This document shows positions 41,656 to 50,102 of a stretch of DNA of 64,000 nt, piece after piece; within the stretch, counting starts at the first letter, position 1, and each line of letters begins with the position of its first letter. The notes under the pieces were generated by a model. That model was not told the origin of the DNA. It saw only the letters and a list, made by a program, of their open reading frames with translations, and did not search any database. A program made the position numbers and the translations under genes. Source of the DNA: DAOTYH01 sp034435015 (lineage in GTDB: Bacteria > Chloroflexota > Anaerolineae > Aggregatilineales > UBA3940); assembly GCA_034435015.1 (NCBI GenBank), contig DAOTYH010000045.1, forward strand, positions 124,001 to 188,000, in the 5' to 3' direction.

Positions 41656-42526
41656 GGTAACTGTTCTGGTCACGGCTTACCGTGAGCCGTTAACGATAAG
41701 GGTAGCCCTTGAGTCCATCCTGCCGCAGATCGCTGGCTGGGAGGCTGAGGTTATTGTGATCTGCCCGGACGAAGAGACCGCTCAAGCGGCGGCCTGTTCT
41801 GGCGTGACGGTGTTGCGGGACCCCGGTCGCGGCAAGCCTGTTGCCCTAAACATGGGGTTGAAGCGGGCTAGCGGCAACGTGATCGTTATGACTGATGGTG
41901 ATGTATATATTGGCGCAGGGGCAATACGAGCATTGCTTGAGCCGTTCTCCGATCCCCATACTGGGGCAGTCAGCGGAAGGCCAATTTCAATTAGCCCTAG
42001 AGAGACAATGTTAGGTTACTGGTCACATCTGCTGACTGAGGCGGGAGCGCACGCCGAACGGCTTAAGCGTGATTCGGCAGGACAATTCTTTGTATGTTCA
42101 GGCTACTTGTACGCAATCCGGAAGGGGCTGGTAGAACACGTCCCAGAGGATGCGTTGGCAGAAGATGCGGTCGTATCGCACCTGATTGGTGAGCAGGGCT
42201 ACCGCATCCGCTATGCGCCGCAAGCGGAGGTTTTTGTTCGCTATCCTTCCACCTACTCTGATTGGTTGAAGCAAAAGGTACGTAGTGCAGGGGGATATGC
42301 CCAGCCTATGATTGCCCGTTCCCCACTGCGGATGCGCAGCTTCTGGCATGAGCTGGCGGCAGGCACATGGCGGGCGGTTCGTTATGCCCGTAACTTGCGT
42401 GAGCTGATCTGGACGCTGGCCTTGATGGCGGCGCGGATGCATCTGTGGTCGCTTATCTTTTGGCGGGTTTATGTCAGGAGAATGCCCTTGGAACAGCTCT
42501 GGCAACGTGTCGAAAGCACTAAGTAG
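41618..42526 (+). CDS. family 2 glycosyltransferase
   Basis: Inverting glycosyltransferase of about 302 residues. The GT-A domain opens EVTVLVTAYREPLTIRVALESIL, then DPGRGKPVALNMGLKRASGNVIVMTDGDVYIGAGA, whose DGD is the metal-binding motif. QFFVCSGYLYAIRKGL and ALAEDAVVSHLIGEQGYRIRYAPQAEVFVRYP carry the ED catalytic base motif of processive-type GT2 enzymes. The C-terminus has a hydrophobic stretch (LIWTLALMAARMHLWSLIFW). ATG 41618 lies inside the end of the upstream flavoprotein gene; a GTG at 41648 is an alternative. It is the last gene of the glgP-pyrC-flavoprotein run. Confidence 0.83.
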   Translation: MGAEGSVWQAVVEVTVLVTAYREPLTIRVALESILPQIAGWEAEVIVICPDEETAQAAACSGVTVLRDPGRGKPVALNMGLKRASGNVIVMTDGDVYIGAGAIRALLEPFSDPHTGAVSGRPISISPRETMLGYWSHLLTEAGAHAERLKRDSAGQFFVCSGYLYAIRKGLVEHVPEDALAEDAVVSHLIGEQGYRIRYAPQAEVFVRYPSTYSDWLKQKVRSAGGYAQPMIARSPLRMRSFWHELAAGTWRAVRYARNLRELIWTLALMAARMHLWSLIFWRVYVRRMPLEQLWQRVESTK

Positions 42527-42597
42527 CACAAAACGCAAGTGAGTTACGTATGTCCTTGCCATGCTCCTAGTGTCCAGCAGGCGGAACAATGGGGGTG

Positions 42598-42603
42598 TAT
42601 AAT
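42598..42603 (+). promoter_or_regulatory. possible -10 box upstream of the aminopeptidase gene
   Basis: A perfect TATAAT at 42598-42603 in the 147-base gap, 70 bases before the ATG. No good -35 hexamer is found at 16-18 bases. The long leader before the gene shows no clear hairpin. Confidence 0.35.
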
Positions 42604-42673
42604 CCGGCTGTGAAAGTGAGAGACTTTTCTCCTGCTCTGTTGGCTCTTTTTCCCCTGAAAGGATTGTACCCCT

Positions 42674-43651
42674 ATGAAATGGCATGAGAATGTAGTCAGG
42701 GTCTGCATGGGTGTCCAGCCGGGTGAGCGTGTTCTGCTGATCACCGATGCGGCTCTGAGCGCTGAACAGGACCTGCTGGCAAGAACCATAGAAAAGATCA
42801 GGCCGGCCGCACTGTGCCGCTGGACTTTGCCTGAGTCGGAACGTCCTCTGCATGTTGCTCCCCCCGAAATCCTAGAATGTGCCCGCACCTTTGATGTAGG
42901 GATTCAGTTCTTAGGCCGCACCACTGTTGAAGAACAGCCCTACCGTTTCTCCCTCTTGCAGGCTACCGCTGAAGGGGGGCGAATGCGCTTTGGCACCGGC
43001 CTCAACATTGATCAAGCTATACTGGAGCATGAGCTGAGCGCTGATTACGAAGCTGTCTCTGCATTGACACACAGGCTGGCTGAGCGTTTACAGGGATGCT
43101 CGGAGGTTCACATTACAACCCCGCTAGGCACTGACCTGACGTTCTCAATCGCTGGCCGTCAGGTCGCTGTTGACCCTGGCATTGCCCGTAAGCCGGGTTA
43201 CTACAACCTGCCTTCAGGTGAGTGTTACGTTGCCCCGATTGAGACCAGTGCAAACGGCACTCTCGTGGTGGACAAATCCTTCCCCGGCATTTTGATCAAG
43301 ACCCCGATCAAGCTGACTTTTAGAGACGGTCGGGTCACAGATATTGTAGGGCAAGAAGAGGCCAAGCGGTTACTTCAGATGATCCGCGAGGGCGAGCAGA
43401 AACCTGATGGTAAGGGTTGCCGGATTATTGCCGAGTTGGGTATCGGCACAAACCCAGCCGCCCGCATTACCGGCAACGTCATGACTGATGAGAAGGTGAT
43501 GGGGACAATCCATATCGCCATCGGGCATAATGCTGTTGCCCCTTATGGCGGCCAGAATAAGGCCCCAATTCACCTTGATGGTGTAGTGGGGCAACCTACA
43601 CTGATCGTGGATGGGCAGGTGTTAATTAAGCAAGGACAATATCTGGTTTAG
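42674..43651 (+). CDS. aminopeptidase, M29-like metallopeptidase
   Basis: Leucyl aminopeptidase-like protein of 325 residues. The order of probable metal ligands follows the M29 (AmpS/PepS) pattern: Glu in NLPSGECYVAPIE (about residue 180), Glu in IIAELGIGTNP (about residue 255), His in GTIHIAIGHN and the final HLDGVV (His and Asp). It is shorter than classical M29 enzymes (about 400 residues) because the N-terminal domain is reduced. Expected to trim N-terminal residues in the cytoplasm. AAGGA lies well before the ATG. The next gene starts four bases after its stop. Confidence 0.8.
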   Translation: MKWHENVVRVCMGVQPGERVLLITDAALSAEQDLLARTIEKIRPAALCRWTLPESERPLHVAPPEILECARTFDVGIQFLGRTTVEEQPYRFSLLQATAEGGRMRFGTGLNIDQAILEHELSADYEAVSALTHRLAERLQGCSEVHITTPLGTDLTFSIAGRQVAVDPGIARKPGYYNLPSGECYVAPIETSANGTLVVDKSFPGILIKTPIKLTFRDGRVTDIVGQEEAKRLLQMIREGEQKPDGKGCRIIAELGIGTNPAARITGNVMTDEKVMGTIHIAIGHNAVAPYGGQNKAPIHLDGVVGQPTLIVDGQVLIKQGQYLV

Positions 43652-43655
43652 CAAG

Positions 43656-44672
43656 ATGACACGAGCATTAGTCACGGGCAGCACTGGGTGTGTAGGAGCA
43701 AACCTTGTCGCCGCGCTCAACGCGCGGGGCGTTGAAGTGATCGGGTTACGGCGGAAAACCTCACCAGAGGACGCTGTACATGGGCTTCAGATGACTCCGG
43801 TAATAGGTGACATCCTCGATCCGGAGTCATTGCGGGTTGCCATGGAGGGGGTAGACTGGGTCTTTCATGTGGCGGCAGTATCGGACTACTGGCATACCCC
43901 CAGCGATGTGATCTACAGGGTCAATGTGGAAGGGACTCGCAATGTGCTTGAAGCCGCCCGCTCTGTGGGAGTGAGACGGGTTGTGTTCACTAGTTCGACT
44001 GCCGCGCTGGGCGTCCCGCCGCCGGGTAAGGCTCTGATGGATGAGCATGACTCGTTTAATCTAAAGCCTCACGATTTCCCTTATGGGCACAGCAAACATC
44101 TGGCTGAGCAGGTCGCGGCAGAGTTCGCCGCTCAGGGGCTTCATGTGGTAAGGGTTCTGCCATCGGCGGTGTTAGGCCCGCGTGATGTCAAATTTATTTC
44201 CGGAGAGCTGCTTATACAGGCCCTTAAGGGAGGCATCCCCGCCCTTCCTCCGGGCGGATTAAACTACATTGATGCCCGTGACTGTGCGGAGGGTCATGTT
44301 GCCGCCATAGAGAAGGGCAGGCCCGGCGAGCGATACATTCTGTCTGGCCACAACATGACTCATCGTGAGACGATGGAGATCATCAGTCAGGTGTTGGGAA
44401 CTAAAGTGCCCCGCTTTGATATTCCCCGGTGGCTCTTACCGCTCATGGCGGAGGCGGTTGATGTGTTACACCGTTTGGGCTTCGATCTGCCGGTTGATCG
44501 GGGGCGGATGTTGGTCAGCGGTACTATGATGTATTATGACAACAGCAAGGCGGTTAAAGAGTTGGGCCTCAGGGTTCGCCCGTTCATCGAGAGTGTGCGG
44601 GATACCTACCAGTGGTACTTAGAGCATGACTATCTGTTGCGCAGACGAGGGATCGCAAAAGGCGTGAGTTAA
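43656..44672 (+). CDS. NAD-dependent epimerase/dehydratase family protein
   Basis: Extended short-chain dehydrogenase of 338 residues. The Rossmann motif TGSTGCVGANLVAAL starts at residue 7. The catalytic set is FTSSTAALG (Ser) and YGHSK (Tyr and Lys, about residues 143-147). VNVEGTRNVLEAA, VLPSAVLGPRD and NYIDARDCAEGHVAAIEKG are typical of the dihydroflavonol reductase/hopanoid-associated epimerase (HpnA) group. The substrate cannot be told; a sugar nucleotide, steroid-like or isoprenoid-derived alcohol would all fit. The start is coupled to the aminopeptidase gene. Confidence 0.85.
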   Translation: MTRALVTGSTGCVGANLVAALNARGVEVIGLRRKTSPEDAVHGLQMTPVIGDILDPESLRVAMEGVDWVFHVAAVSDYWHTPSDVIYRVNVEGTRNVLEAARSVGVRRVVFTSSTAALGVPPPGKALMDEHDSFNLKPHDFPYGHSKHLAEQVAAEFAAQGLHVVRVLPSAVLGPRDVKFISGELLIQALKGGIPALPPGGLNYIDARDCAEGHVAAIEKGRPGERYILSGHNMTHRETMEIISQVLGTKVPRFDIPRWLLPLMAEAVDVLHRLGFDLPVDRGRMLVSGTMMYYDNSKAVKELGLRVRPFIESVRDTYQWYLEHDYLLRRRGIAKGVS

Positions 44673-44716
44673 ATGCCTGTTCCTAATTTAGATGCAGGCA
44701 AGGGTAATAACGGCTT

Positions 44717-45214
44717 ATGATCACAGATATTGAAGAGTTTATCAAGTATTTTCACGGTCAGCGCCGTCGCACCCAGTGGGTCGTGGACGCTGTTCCTCCC
44801 GACAAAGCCGGCTGGCGTCCGTGGCCTGGTGAGCCATCCCCTGCGGAGATCATTTGTCGGATTGCCGCGGGTCATCTCATGTATGCCACTGTAGTTGCCT
44901 ATGATTACTGGGTCGTTGAAGATTATGAGACAGCCGCTACCAGTTGGGACGCCGCCCTTCAATATTTTCAGGACAAGACCGAAGAGGCACTCGACCTGTT
45001 GCGGCCACTGCCTAACTCGGTGCTGAAGGAGAAACGGCGTAAGCCGGATGACAATGTGCCCACAACCGCATGGCGTTTTCTGATGGCGATGCTGGAGCAC
45101 GAAATCTATCATCGCTCTCAGCTCAATACCTATTTGATGTTGCTCGTCATACGCCAGCCCCGTATGGACGGGGTGACAATTGAAGCTGTCCGGGCGGCAC
45201 TGAGCAAAAAGTGA
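44717..45214 (+). CDS. DinB family protein
   Basis: Four-helix-bundle protein of 165 residues in the DinB/YfiT-like superfamily, whose members bind a divalent metal through three His residues and often act as thiol-dependent transferases or have unknown roles. Seen are HGQRRRTQWVVDAVPPDKAGWRPW, AAGHLMYATVVAYDYW (first His) and MLEHEIYHRSQLNTYLMLL (the other His pair, about residues 126-131). AAGGG lies 16 bases before the ATG. It is followed after 20 bases by a small membrane protein. Function unknown. Confidence 0.78.
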   Translation: MITDIEEFIKYFHGQRRRTQWVVDAVPPDKAGWRPWPGEPSPAEIICRIAAGHLMYATVVAYDYWVVEDYETAATSWDAALQYFQDKTEEALDLLRPLPNSVLKEKRRKPDDNVPTTAWRFLMAMLEHEIYHRSQLNTYLMLLVIRQPRMDGVTIEAVRAALSKK

Positions 45215-45234
45215 AAAGAGGGAGGGGATATCCT

Positions 45235-45681
45235 ATGGCAGAACAGCAGCCACCACTTGACTGGCGGGCTATCTTTCGTGTTGCAGGCATTGTCACGGGA
45301 GCGACAGCCCTGTTTGGGATCGCAATTCCTCTGATTGGGGCTTTGATAGGTGAAGCTGTCGGGGGGACAGGCCCCCTTAATACCCGCGTCATTTCAGGTC
45401 ACGAACTCTATCGCTGGCTCTACTGGGCAGTTTCGTGGGGGGTGATGTTCTGGCAGGGTCAATGGATGTTGCGCCGGGTTGGGAAGCAGAACATCAACGA
45501 TATGCTGGTAACAGCTATTATCACTGCTGTAGCCCTGATGATCGTCAAATTTGTCGTCTGGATTGTTTACGACCCGGTCAATTCAGGGCAGAGGTTGTTT
45601 GCAATAACAGCGATTGATGCGATGGGAGCGCTGGCTCTGTTGATAGTAGGTTTTATCGCGGCCCGCATCAATGCCTTTTGA
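45235..45681 (+). CDS. hypothetical membrane protein, four transmembrane segments
   Basis: Unrecognised 148-residue membrane protein. Hydrophobic segments lie at about residues 15-38, 60-80, 92-112 and 122-143. The ATG at 45235 has GGGAGGGG nine bases upstream; an in-frame GTG at 45211 is less likely. No catalytic motif is visible. It is the last gene before a convergent hairpin terminator. Confidence 0.7.
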   Translation: MAEQQPPLDWRAIFRVAGIVTGATALFGIAIPLIGALIGEAVGGTGPLNTRVISGHELYRWLYWAVSWGVMFWQGQWMLRRVGKQNINDMLVTAIITAVALMIVKFVVWIVYDPVNSGQRLFAITAIDAMGALALLIVGFIAARINAF

Positions 45682-45701
45682 GTAGCCTAGAGGAGAAGTA
45701 C

Positions 45702-45735
45702 GGCTAGCCCTTGACAAGGGCTAGCCGCCGTTTTT
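45702..45735. terminator. convergent terminator hairpin
   Basis: A perfect 11-bp stem with a three-base loop (GGCTAGCCCTT at 45702-45712, AAGGGCTAGCC at 45716-45726), followed on the plus strand by GCCG and TTTTT. It ends the plus-strand gene before it. The stop codon of the minus-strand response regulator (45721-45723) lies inside the hairpin; on that strand no U run follows. Confidence 0.65.
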
Positions 45736-46113
45736 GAGGGGGTTTTTGCTCAAGGCAGTGCTGACAATCGTAACCATCTGAGCAATATCAAGCTCTCCCT
45801 TGTTTAGCACTCCAACAACCGGCCATGAGCCAAGTTGCTCTTGATCGGATTGCTCAAGCACTTTAGCCGTTGCTACCAGAACCCGTATGGGCTTGCTATC
45901 CATTTCTTTGCGGATGCGGGCCAGCAAACCAAAGCCGTCCAGATGAGGCATCATCAAGTCAAGCAGGATCAGATCGGGAATATCCTTCTCCAACTTGTCA
46001 ACGGCCTCAAGACCATCTTTGGCAGTGTCTGTTGCGTGCCCGGCCATCTTGAGTGTGATGTTGAAGAGTTCCCGAACATCAGGTTCGTCATCCACTACAA
46101 GAATACGCGCCAC
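45721..46113 (-). CDS. single-domain response regulator (CheY-like receiver)
   Basis: A 130-residue receiver domain without output domain. Acidic residues VVDDE (Asp8, Asp9), phosphoacceptor Asp52 in LILLDLMMPHLDG, the Thr/Ser position in VLVATAK, and Lys in VLNKGEL are all in place. It begins with GTG at 46113 and AGGG upstream. No histidine kinase is nearby, so its partner lies elsewhere. It is encoded downstream of the phosphoribosyltransferase with a 42-base gap. It may act by protein contact, as CheY or Spo0F do. Confidence 0.88.
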   Translation of the reverse strand: MARILVVDDEPDVRELFNITLKMAGHATDTAKDGLEAVDKLEKDIPDLILLDLMMPHLDGFGLLARIRKEMDSKPIRVLVATAKVLEQSDQEQLGSWPVVGVLNKGELDIAQMVTIVSTALSKNPLKNGG

Positions 46114-46155
46114 AGTGTCTTTCCCTCACATACACATTCTTTGTCAAGATTCCGT

Positions 46156-46716
46156 CTACTGGTCTGTGAATACAGGCAGATGCCCCAGAGCGATGATGTC
46201 CTGCCACTTGGCCCGATCCCCTTCGGTAAAGATCGCCGCCTGTGCCACGACTTTGCCCCCAGCCTTGTTGACCAGTAATTGCATGCTCTGAAGTGTACTG
46301 CCTGTTGAGATAACATCGTCAACCAGGACCACTCGTTTTTCTTTCATCAGGCTTCGGTCTTTCTCGTCCAGAAAGAGAGTCTGCGGCTCCCCGGTTGTGA
46401 TGGACATAGTCTCAGCCCGTAGTGCTTCCCCCATGTACGGCTTGTAGCTTTTGCGCAGGACAACCCATGGCTTGCCCAGCTCCGTAGCCAGCGCATAGAG
46501 CAGAGGGATACTCTTAGCCTCGGCTGTTACCAGCACGTCGCTTTCTATCTTCCGTAATTCTTGGGCGAGCGCTTTGGAAGTAGCCTGAACCAGCTCAGTA
46601 TCTCCAAGGATGTTGACAATGGCGATCCGTACACCCGGTGCGACCTCAAAGAGGGGAAGTTCACGCTTAACCCCTGCAACTTCAACCGGATAGACATCAC
46701 GAGGCGGCTTTGACAT
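46156..46716 (-). CDS. phosphoribosyltransferase family protein (purine type)
   Basis: Type I phosphoribosyltransferase of 186 residues from ATG 46716 (AGGAG ten bases upstream; an ATG at 46740 is in frame). The PRPP motif is VVLVDDVISTGSTLQSM (about residues 122-138), preceded by the flexible loop region (SYKPYMGEALRAET), and VLVTAEAKSIPLLYALA occupies the place of the PPi loop. The size and the tail resemble adenine or xanthine phosphoribosyltransferases. It could recover purine bases to nucleotides, the reverse need of the large degradation cluster. The base used is not certain. Confidence 0.83.
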   Translation of the reverse strand: MSKPPRDVYPVEVAGVKRELPLFEVAPGVRIAIVNILGDTELVQATSKALAQELRKIESDVLVTAEAKSIPLLYALATELGKPWVVLRKSYKPYMGEALRAETMSITTGEPQTLFLDEKDRSLMKEKRVVLVDDVISTGSTLQSMQLLVNKAGGKVVAQAAIFTEGDRAKWQDIIALGHLPVFTDQ

Positions 46717-46845
46717 CCTAGAGTTCTCCTTGCTTCGCATGTATCCAGATCATGACAATTCTACTATGGAATCCTAAAAAGTGGCTAAACTTGGTGACGC
46801 AATCATGGCGGTTGTGTTGAAATTGTTAGGTTGGAAGGGGAGCGA

Positions 46846-48078
46846 TCAGTTGCCAGGGGCGGCAAAAGGCTGGAAGCCGATGACAGTCAGGGCCTGTGTA
46901 GCGCCAAAGTCGTCATAGACAACTAGAAGTTGTCCCCCCCGCTCGGCGGCATGGCGGACGATCCAGTAGAGCATCTCCTCCATACGCTGTCCCTGAAAAT
47001 AGACCTGCTCATCCGGCAGGCGGGTTGTATTGTCCACATAAACGGCAGTTAAGAAACGTGTCACAGATGAGCCGGTTGGATCGTCAGCATCCAGGACATA
47101 GAAGTTGAGGCGGCTGGCCCGAATGACGGCTGTAGGCCGCCCATTGATCTGAGCGCCGGTTTCAGTCCAAGTCAGGAATCCTGCCATCGGATGATCGCCA
47201 ATGGCTTTTGCGGTAAGCTGCGGGCTGAACAAAAGAGCGGAATCAATAACCGGGTCTATCTTAGCGGCCAGCACAGTTCCCAGATACGGCTCAGGGACGC
47301 GGGTTGGAGTCGCGCTGGGGGGTACCGAAGGACTGGCCGCCGGGGCAGGGGTAGCAGGCCGAGGTGTTGGCGTGATGTTGAGCGGGTATGCACCAGCGAG
47401 GGCGAGTTGGGCCTGCCCGCCGGGGTACTGGACAAGGGCGGCATTGAGCGCCAAGTCACGCAAGCGGGCCTGATTGATCAGTGCCTCCAAGGCCAGCGCC
47501 GGTTGAGCATTGCTGATGCGCCAATAGAGGGTCGTATGAGGTGCTTCGAGGCTGGCCACACTCAAAGAGAGGGTGGAATCAATCAATTGGATGCTGGCAA
47601 CGTGATCTAGGCGGTTTGGATTGGTTTGATTGGGCACCACCACCTCGATCGCGGTGACTGTGCTGAGGTCCGCTGGTTGACCGCCTAGCGTCACCTGGCT
47701 TCCCATCAAAGCTAGGACCCCGCTTGTCCCGCTCCCTTGCCACCATGTCAGACCATCGGTTGGCAAGGGTGGCTGTTGGATCAGGGGAAGCACAAGGTCC
47801 AGAACGGCATTAGCCCATCCATCCGCTGGAGTAGTTGGGCCGGGCGGCGTCCCCGTTAGATCAATCCCCTGCTCAGATATATCGGGAGCAGCTCTGCTGT
47901 TGGGGGAAGCCCCCCCGCTTTCGAATGACTCTCCTTCTGCTGGCGGCGACGCATTAGCGATAGGGTAAGATGAGGGAGATAACTGACCAGTCCAACGTAT
48001 GATCAGGACTCCTAGAGCCGTCAAGCCTAGTATCAATGCTATTCCCTTCAGCCATCGCACACGGCGCCGCTCAATCAC
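46846..48078 (-). CDS. hypothetical membrane-anchored protein
   Basis: Unrecognised 410-residue protein with one N-terminal hydrophobic segment (about residues 10-28) after a basic MIERRRVRWLKG, so most of it is outside the membrane. A Pro/Ala/Thr-rich linker (about residues 235-262) divides two soluble parts. The C-terminal part has AAERGGQLLVVYDDFGATQALTVIGFQPF. No enzyme motif was recognised. It starts one base after the stop of the preceding lipoprotein gene, so the two are co-translated and may form a surface pair. Confidence 0.7.
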   Translation of the reverse strand: MIERRRVRWLKGIALILGLTALGVLIIRWTGQLSPSSYPIANASPPAEGESFESGGASPNSRAAPDISEQGIDLTGTPPGPTTPADGWANAVLDLVLPLIQQPPLPTDGLTWWQGSGTSGVLALMGSQVTLGGQPADLSTVTAIEVVVPNQTNPNRLDHVASIQLIDSTLSLSVASLEAPHTTLYWRISNAQPALALEALINQARLRDLALNAALVQYPGGQAQLALAGAYPLNITPTPRPATPAPAASPSVPPSATPTRVPEPYLGTVLAAKIDPVIDSALLFSPQLTAKAIGDHPMAGFLTWTETGAQINGRPTAVIRASRLNFYVLDADDPTGSSVTRFLTAVYVDNTTRLPDEQVYFQGQRMEEMLYWIVRHAAERGGQLLVVYDDFGATQALTVIGFQPFAAPGN

Positions 48079-48079
48079 G

Positions 48080-48952
48080 TTACTGTGTTGCCCACACCTT
48101 CAAGTTATCAAATGCAACCTTGAGAACACCAGAGCCTTCGCTGACAGCGTAGATGGCTACATCCCCTTGCTGGAGGCGGTCGTCGCTGAAGCTGGCGATG
48201 GCTTGTCCGTCAAAGTACAGTGTGTGAGTGTTGGCTCTGCTCAGTACACCTAATGTGTGAGTAGTCAGGCTGGCGGCATCTAGCCCTGCCGGTAATGTAC
48301 CAGTCAGCGCTACACCGCCCGCAAACGTACCACCGATCCTGGATACAACCGAGAAGCTGTTGTTACAGAATATGGTTAGTAAGTAGTAGTTCCCGGCATC
48401 CGAGAAGCGGAACATGAGGCCGTATCCCCCATTGGTTACGCACTCAATAGGTGTAGCCTCCACCTGAGCGTAGAGATCACTCCGATTGACGGCTGTGGTT
48501 GCTATGAATCGCCCGTCATAAGGTCCGACCTCGAAGATGTACTGTCCATTGGAGAGGTAAATCTTTGCACTGGTGTCTTGGATGGAGGGCCAGCCTTGGT
48601 AGAAATCAGCCGAGAAGATCACCTGGCCCTGTTGGACTCCCGCCGGCAGGCCGCCTGCTCCAAGCGTGGGGATGCCAGCCGGTTGCGTGGGAGAAACTGG
48701 AGATGGGAGAGTAGAGGATTCGAACGCCTCAGACGTCGTTGTGGGCATGAGGGTCACTGAGTCCGCTGGCGTGGCCGTAGGGAAAGGCGTCACGGTGGGC
48801 GGCGGCAGGGGAGTTGATGTGGCCGTCGGTCGGGCGGCGGTTGGGGCCGGTGTTGTGGTCGGCAGGACAGGAGAGGGTGTAGTGGCTCTGCAACCGGCTA
48901 GGGTCATAACCAGCGCGGTTACGGCACTCATTACAAGGGATCGATAGGACAT
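48080..48952 (-). CDS. lipoprotein with concanavalin-like (LamG/DUF1080-type) domain
   Basis: Surface lipoprotein of 290 residues. The ATG at 48952 gives a signal peptide ending in the lipobox LAGC (Cys21); a longer frame to 49042 lacks a signal at its end. A Thr/Pro-rich linker (about residues 22-95) leads to a beta-rich domain with VIFSADFYQGWPS, YIFEVGPYDGRFIATTA, GYGLMFRFSDAGNYYLLTIFCNNSFSV and HTLYFDGQAIASFSDDRL. This pattern of ligand or carbohydrate-binding jelly-roll strands is common in DUF1080/LamG domains. The ligand is unknown. Confidence 0.75.
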   Translation of the reverse strand: MSYRSLVMSAVTALVMTLAGCRATTPSPVLPTTTPAPTAARPTATSTPLPPPTVTPFPTATPADSVTLMPTTTSEAFESSTLPSPVSPTQPAGIPTLGAGGLPAGVQQGQVIFSADFYQGWPSIQDTSAKIYLSNGQYIFEVGPYDGRFIATTAVNRSDLYAQVEATPIECVTNGGYGLMFRFSDAGNYYLLTIFCNNSFSVVSRIGGTFAGGVALTGTLPAGLDAASLTTHTLGVLSRANTHTLYFDGQAIASFSDDRLQQGDVAIYAVSEGSGVLKVAFDNLKVWATQ

Positions 48953-49139
48953 GATGTTCTTAGACCTGTGCTTAATGTTTCGTTCACGGGGCGATGATAA
49001 CGCAGGCTGGCGCGATTGTACAGACAAACCCCGTTTCGCCATTTGTTTGTTTGGGGAGTGCTCAAAAGGGTGGACATGGTGTTAACGGGTCAGGCGATTT
49101 TAGCCCTTCATATCCATTCTGTTAGCCACTCCCGTTTGT

Positions 49140-49169
49140 TTGCAACTTCTTGTGACCTCAAGGTACAAT
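49140..49169 (+). promoter_or_regulatory. promoter giving a leaderless transcript for the SAM adenosyltransferase gene
   Basis: TTGCAA (49140-49145), an 18-base spacer and TACAAT (49164-49169). Seven bases then separate the -10 box from ATG 49177, so the expected start of transcription coincides with the start codon. The box overlaps the earlier ATG at 49168, which rules that start out if this promoter is used. Confidence 0.6.
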
Positions 49170-49176
49170 GCCTGTC

Positions 49177-50034
49177 ATGACATTCCCCCGTCCGATCATA
49201 ACCTTGTTGACCGACTTCGGCGAGGCAGACGCCTACGTTGGGATCATGAAGGGCGTTATGCTTGGCATTCTGCCAGAAGTACAGTTTGTGGACATCAGCC
49301 ATCAAGTTACCCCTCAGGATGTCCAGCAGGCGGCCCTGATCCTGTCCACTGCCTATAGCTATTTCCCTGCTCATACGGTTCATCTGGTTGTGGTAGACCC
49401 GGGCGTTGGTGGCCAGCGGCATCCTATTGTGCTTGACACACCCCATGGGCGCTTTGTCGCTCCAGACAATGGGGTATTGACTTATGTCCGTCTCCTAGAG
49501 CCATCTTCTAAACCATTTGTGTTGGACAAACCTTGCTTCTGGCGTACGTCACCCAGCCATACCTTCCATGGGCGCGACATCTTCAGCCCGGTAGCGGCCC
49601 ATCTCGCCAGCGGCGTATCTCCGCGAGAGATGGGTTCCCCCCTTGAGCAGATCAATATGCTCCCTCTGCGTCCATTGGAAGTCACGCCGACGGCGATTCG
49701 CGGAGAAGTGATCCGTGTGGATCGCTTCGGGAATGCTATGACCAACATTATGCGCTTGAGTTGGGTCAGCGAGCATGAACTTGAACTTCAGCCGCTCAGT
49801 GTCGTTCCGGGGCTTGAAGCCCCCCTGCGTATTGATGCTCGGCAGACTCGCGTTACCTGTAGCTGGCATACATTAGATCGCATTTACCGGACATACAGCG
49901 AAGTAGCAATAGGTCAGGCGCTGGCACTAGTAGGAAGCAACGGTGAGTTAGAGATCGCCGTTAACCGAGGAAGTGCCAGCAGCGCTCTGGCTCTGAAGGC
50001 GGGTGACCCGGTCACTTTACATCTGCTTTCCTGA
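49177..50034 (+). CDS. SAM hydroxide adenosyltransferase (DUF62)
   Basis: Hydrolyses S-adenosylmethionine to adenosine and methionine; it belongs to the SAM-dependent chlorinase/fluorinase fold. The 285 residues begin PRPIITLLTDFGEADAYVGIMKG (substrate Asp in TDFG). The DUF62 triad of Asp, Arg and His is seen in VVVDPGVGGQRHPI (Asp and Arg) and SHTFHGRDIFSPVAAHLA (His). The FRIDRFGN-like VDRFGNAMTNI follows near residue 190. The presence of the triad speaks against halogenase activity. ATG 49177 is chosen over 49168 because the -10 box covers the latter. No Shine-Dalgarno is present, in line with a leaderless mRNA. Confidence 0.88.
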   Translation: MTFPRPIITLLTDFGEADAYVGIMKGVMLGILPEVQFVDISHQVTPQDVQQAALILSTAYSYFPAHTVHLVVVDPGVGGQRHPIVLDTPHGRFVAPDNGVLTYVRLLEPSSKPFVLDKPCFWRTSPSHTFHGRDIFSPVAAHLASGVSPREMGSPLEQINMLPLRPLEVTPTAIRGEVIRVDRFGNAMTNIMRLSWVSEHELELQPLSVVPGLEAPLRIDARQTRVTCSWHTLDRIYRTYSEVAIGQALALVGSNGELEIAVNRGSASSALALKAGDPVTLHLLS

Positions 50035-50102
50035 TCGCTGTTTCAACGTGACCGGTGCCTGACTGGTTTTCTTTCTCCAGTATATGAAGCATAAGGAGAC
50101 AC

